Below, piece after piece: positions 61,830 to 64,000 of a stretch of 64,000 bases of DNA. Positions within the stretch are counted from its first letter, which is position 1, and each line of letters begins with the position of its first letter. The DNA is from Candidatus Sulfuricurvum sp. RIFRC-1. GTDB taxonomy: Bacteria > Campylobacterota > Campylobacteria > Campylobacterales > Sulfurimonadaceae. A program made the position numbers and the translations under genes. The stretch spans positions 2,018,001 to 2,082,000 of the forward strand of contig NC_020505.1 in the NCBI RefSeq assembly GCF_000310245.1. The letters run 5' to 3'. The notes under the pieces are model-generated. The model was not told the origin of the DNA. It did no database searches and saw nothing but the letters and a program-made list of their open reading frames with translations.

Positions 61830-64000
61830 ATGCAAACCCTCATCGGTCAAATCGATCGGATTATCTACCAAAATAACGGTTTCTTTATCGCCGCACTCAA
61901 AAACGGCGATAAAATCAGTGCCCACTATTATGAAAGTGACGTCGATCACCTCAAAGACGCTGCTATTACCCTCAAAGGGTTATGGGAAGAACATTCTCAA
62001 TACGGACGAACCTTTAAAGCCCATTCTCTCGTTGTCAATCAAAATGAACTCTTCTTTTTTCTCAATCGTGTTGTCAAAGGTTTTACCAAAAAACTCACCG
62101 CAGAGCTGATCGAACGCTACGGGAATGAAGGTTTGATCGATATTCTCGATAATGATATTGATCGGCTTAATGAGATCAAAGGGATGAATGAAAAACGTCT
62201 TGCCAAACTCTCAAACGGATGGAAGCAGTTTCGCTCTATGCGTCTTTTGGGAGAATTTTTGGCCCCATTCGGTGTTACTCCGGCCTTGCTTCGACTCATT
62301 TCCGGAGCTTTGAGGGAGGTGAAAGATCCGATCGAAGCGATTAAAAACAACCCTTACGGCCTGATGCGTATTAGCGGAATCGGATTTAAAAAAGCCGATG
62401 AAATTGCCCTGAACATGGGGGTCAAACGTGATGATGACCGCCGAATCGGTGCAGCGATGGAATATACCCTCAGCGAATACTGCGACCAAGAGGGGAACAG
62501 CTGTATCGATCGGCACGCTTTGTTTGATCGGCTCAATCTGCTCTTGGCACTCGACGTACAGGATCGATATGACGAAGCGCTTGAAGATCGCCTACGAGAG
62601 GGGAGCATTACCCTTCTGCCGAGCCTAAAGCTCTCTCCAACCCGAATTTATGAAGCCGAAACACTCTTGATAGAGCAATTTAAACGCCGAGGCAAAAATA
62701 CTCGCGAACCTCTCACGGATGATTTGAAAATATTTTGTGAAACCCATTCACTCACACTCGGAGAACAACAATACAAGGCATTGGAACTCATTAATCGTGG
62801 AACGGGACTCATTTTCCTCGTCGGTTACGCAGGAACAGGGAAAAGTACGACTGCCAAAGCGCTCCTCGATCTTCTATCAACACGGCATGAACCGAGTCTG
62901 ATTATGACCTGCGCACTAAGCGGTATCGCTTCCCAGCGGATACGCGAACGAAGCGGCTATCAAAGTGCCACGATCCAAAGCCTCCTCGTTCGATTTGAAG
63001 CACACGACACCATGCCCTATAAAGTGATCCTGATCGATGAAGCCTCGATGATAAACTCGTTCCTTTTTGCCAGATTAATAGCCAAAATTGAACGTGATGC
63101 GACCGTTATCATCGTGGGCGATGATGCCCAGCTTCCCCCGATCGGTGCGGGAAGTCCACTCAGTGATGCGATTGCTCTGAATCTTGCCCCGACCGTTATG
63201 CTCACCCAAATTTTTCGCCAAAGAGAGGAGCAGGCGATCGCGCTGATTGCCAATGATATTCGCAGAGGAATCATTCCGCAATATCGGGAAAGTTATGAAG
63301 ATTTCACGTTCTTAAACGTTGATATCCCCAACCGCTATGCCCTCAAAAATTCTCTTAGTGCCCATGAGTTTGATGATGTACTCAAAACACACGCCCATAA
63401 TATCCTCGCCGCTATTGCCGATGTAACCCTTCAATATCTCCCGCAGTCGCGTGAAAAACTCCAAGCCAAACAAATCCGCGAATATCTCAGCGCCTTTCAG
63501 GTGATCTCTCCGATGCGGGGAAATACGCTGGGGGTGGATAATCTCAATCTCCTCCTCCAAGAGTATTTCAATCCCAATCCCAAAAAAAAGGTCAAAACCT
63601 TTAAAGGGGAATTTCGGCTCATGGACAAAGTGGTCCATACCAAAAATGAAAACCTCCCATCAACCACCCCCGAAGAGTTCAAAGAGGGGATAGAGGCAAC
63701 CGAACGCCGTATCTTTAACGGCATGTGCGGACTCATCTTTCGACTCGATGATGAGGATGAGATTGCGTATGTCTATTATCCCAATGAAGAGGTGATCGTA
63801 CAATACAAATATGAGCAGATAAGCGATTACCTGAGTCTATCCTATGCCCTGAGCGTCCATAAGGTACAAGGGATGGAATACAATACCGTCGTAATGGTTA
63901 TGAGTTTTTCACATCATATCATGCTTAATACCAAACTTCTCTACACTGCGCTCACACGGGCAAAAGAACAATGTATCGTGATTGGAGAATCGGGAGCCTT
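61830..64000 (+). CDS. RecD2-like ATP-dependent DNA helicase (continues beyond window)
   Basis: An open frame of at least 723 codons that runs off the right edge. An N-terminal OB-like segment and helix-hairpin-helix-like region (residues 1 to about 280) precede a helicase core with Walker A LVGYAGTGKSTTAKALL near residue 330 and the DEAS box ILIDEASMIN near 400. SVHKVQGMEYNTVVMVM and LYTALTRAKEQCIVIG near the end are late motifs. This matches RecD2/TraA-type SF1B helicases, which unwind 5'-to-3', rather than the RecBCD RecD. The start has only a weak ribosome site. Confidence 0.88.
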   Translation, partial: MQTLIGQIDRIIYQNNGFFIAALKNGDKISAHYYESDVDHLKDAAITLKGLWEEHSQYGRTFKAHSLVVNQNELFFFLNRVVKGFTKKLTAELIERYGNEGLIDILDNDIDRLNEIKGMNEKRLAKLSNGWKQFRSMRLLGEFLAPFGVTPALLRLISGALREVKDPIEAIKNNPYGLMRISGIGFKKADEIALNMGVKRDDDRRIGAAMEYTLSEYCDQEGNSCIDRHALFDRLNLLLALDVQDRYDEALEDRLREGSITLLPSLKLSPTRIYEAETLLIEQFKRRGKNTREPLTDDLKIFCETHSLTLGEQQYKALELINRGTGLIFLVGYAGTGKSTTAKALLDLLSTRHEPSLIMTCALSGIASQRIRERSGYQSATIQSLLVRFEAHDTMPYKVILIDEASMINSFLFARLIAKIERDATVIIVGDDAQLPPIGAGSPLSDAIALNLAPTVMLTQIFRQREEQAIALIANDIRRGIIPQYRESYEDFTFLNVDIPNRYALKNSLSAHEFDDVLKTHAHNILAAIADVTLQYLPQSREKLQAKQIREYLSAFQVISPMRGNTLGVDNLNLLLQEYFNPNPKKKVKTFKGEFRLMDKVVHTKNENLPSTTPEEFKEGIEATERRIFNGMCGLIFRLDDEDEIAYVYYPNEEVIVQYKYEQISDYLSLSYALSVHKVQGMEYNTVVMVMSFSHHIMLNTKLLYTALTRAKEQCIVIGESGA

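Overview
The window looks like a chromosomal segment of a free-living, sulfur- or hydrogen-oxidising member of the Campylobacterota (formerly Epsilonproteobacteria), most like Sulfuricurvum or Sulfurimonas. This rests on recognised gene content, not on a search: lineage-typical genes (DUF3972 protein, PgbA-N-like protein beside glcD, remote CheZ, Csd3/Pgp3-like M23 peptidase, ccoS-ccoI, GSI glutamine synthetase lacking the adenylylation tyrosine), frequent TATAAT boxes without clear -35 boxes, and ATG/GTG/TTG starts. No rRNA, tRNA, CRISPR array, prophage or insertion-sequence transposase was seen.

Layout. 0-11.5 kb holds lipooligosaccharide core and ADP-heptose genes: an LPS kinase, half of a GT9 glycosyltransferase, waaF, hldE, hldD, gmhB and gmhA. 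Inside it lie a cytochrome c553 and the cbb3-oxidase assembly genes ccoS and ccoI. 11.5-24.4 kb holds housekeeping genes: trpS, hpf, a thioredoxin, hemJ, der, metK, a ferredoxin, ndk-yceD-rpmF-plsX-fabH and a DEAD-box helicase. 24.4-40.2 kb holds a pentaheme cytochrome, argF, hemB, ribA, a hybrid sensor kinase, rsmG, alr, aguA, an OprC/NosA-like TonB receptor, a NUDIX enzyme, an M23 peptidase and glcD. 40.2-51.7 kb holds a long minus-strand run of three pseudopilins, priA, ispG, dnaB and comEC, then pckA on plus and two more pseudopilins. 51.7-64 kb holds glnA, a PHP phosphatase, cheZ, trhP, purE, a DUF89 protein, a multi-sensor GGDEF protein, glyQ and the start of a RecD2-like helicase that runs off the window.

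The main unexplained structure is in the short intergenic sequences. At least three repeat families are present. Family A has arms like TTCGTGGTGAGC and CTTCGACAAGCTCAGGGC; two of its six copies are split at the same core position by the same 36-base hairpin insert, in opposite arms. Family B is built from CATCCTGAAC...ATGACG; two copies lie in frame inside priA. Family C is a multi-hairpin element of about 80-150 bases found seven times, each time in the sense direction and directly after a stop codon. That placement suggests a transcribed 3' UTR or terminator element rather than randomly inserted DNA.

The genes supply a complete ADP-heptose route (gmhA, hldE, gmhB, hldD, then waaF), parts of cbb3 oxidase maturation, fatty-acid initiation, haem synthesis (hemB, hemJ), and a plausible DNA-uptake and replication-restart cluster (pseudopilins, priA, dnaB, comEC).
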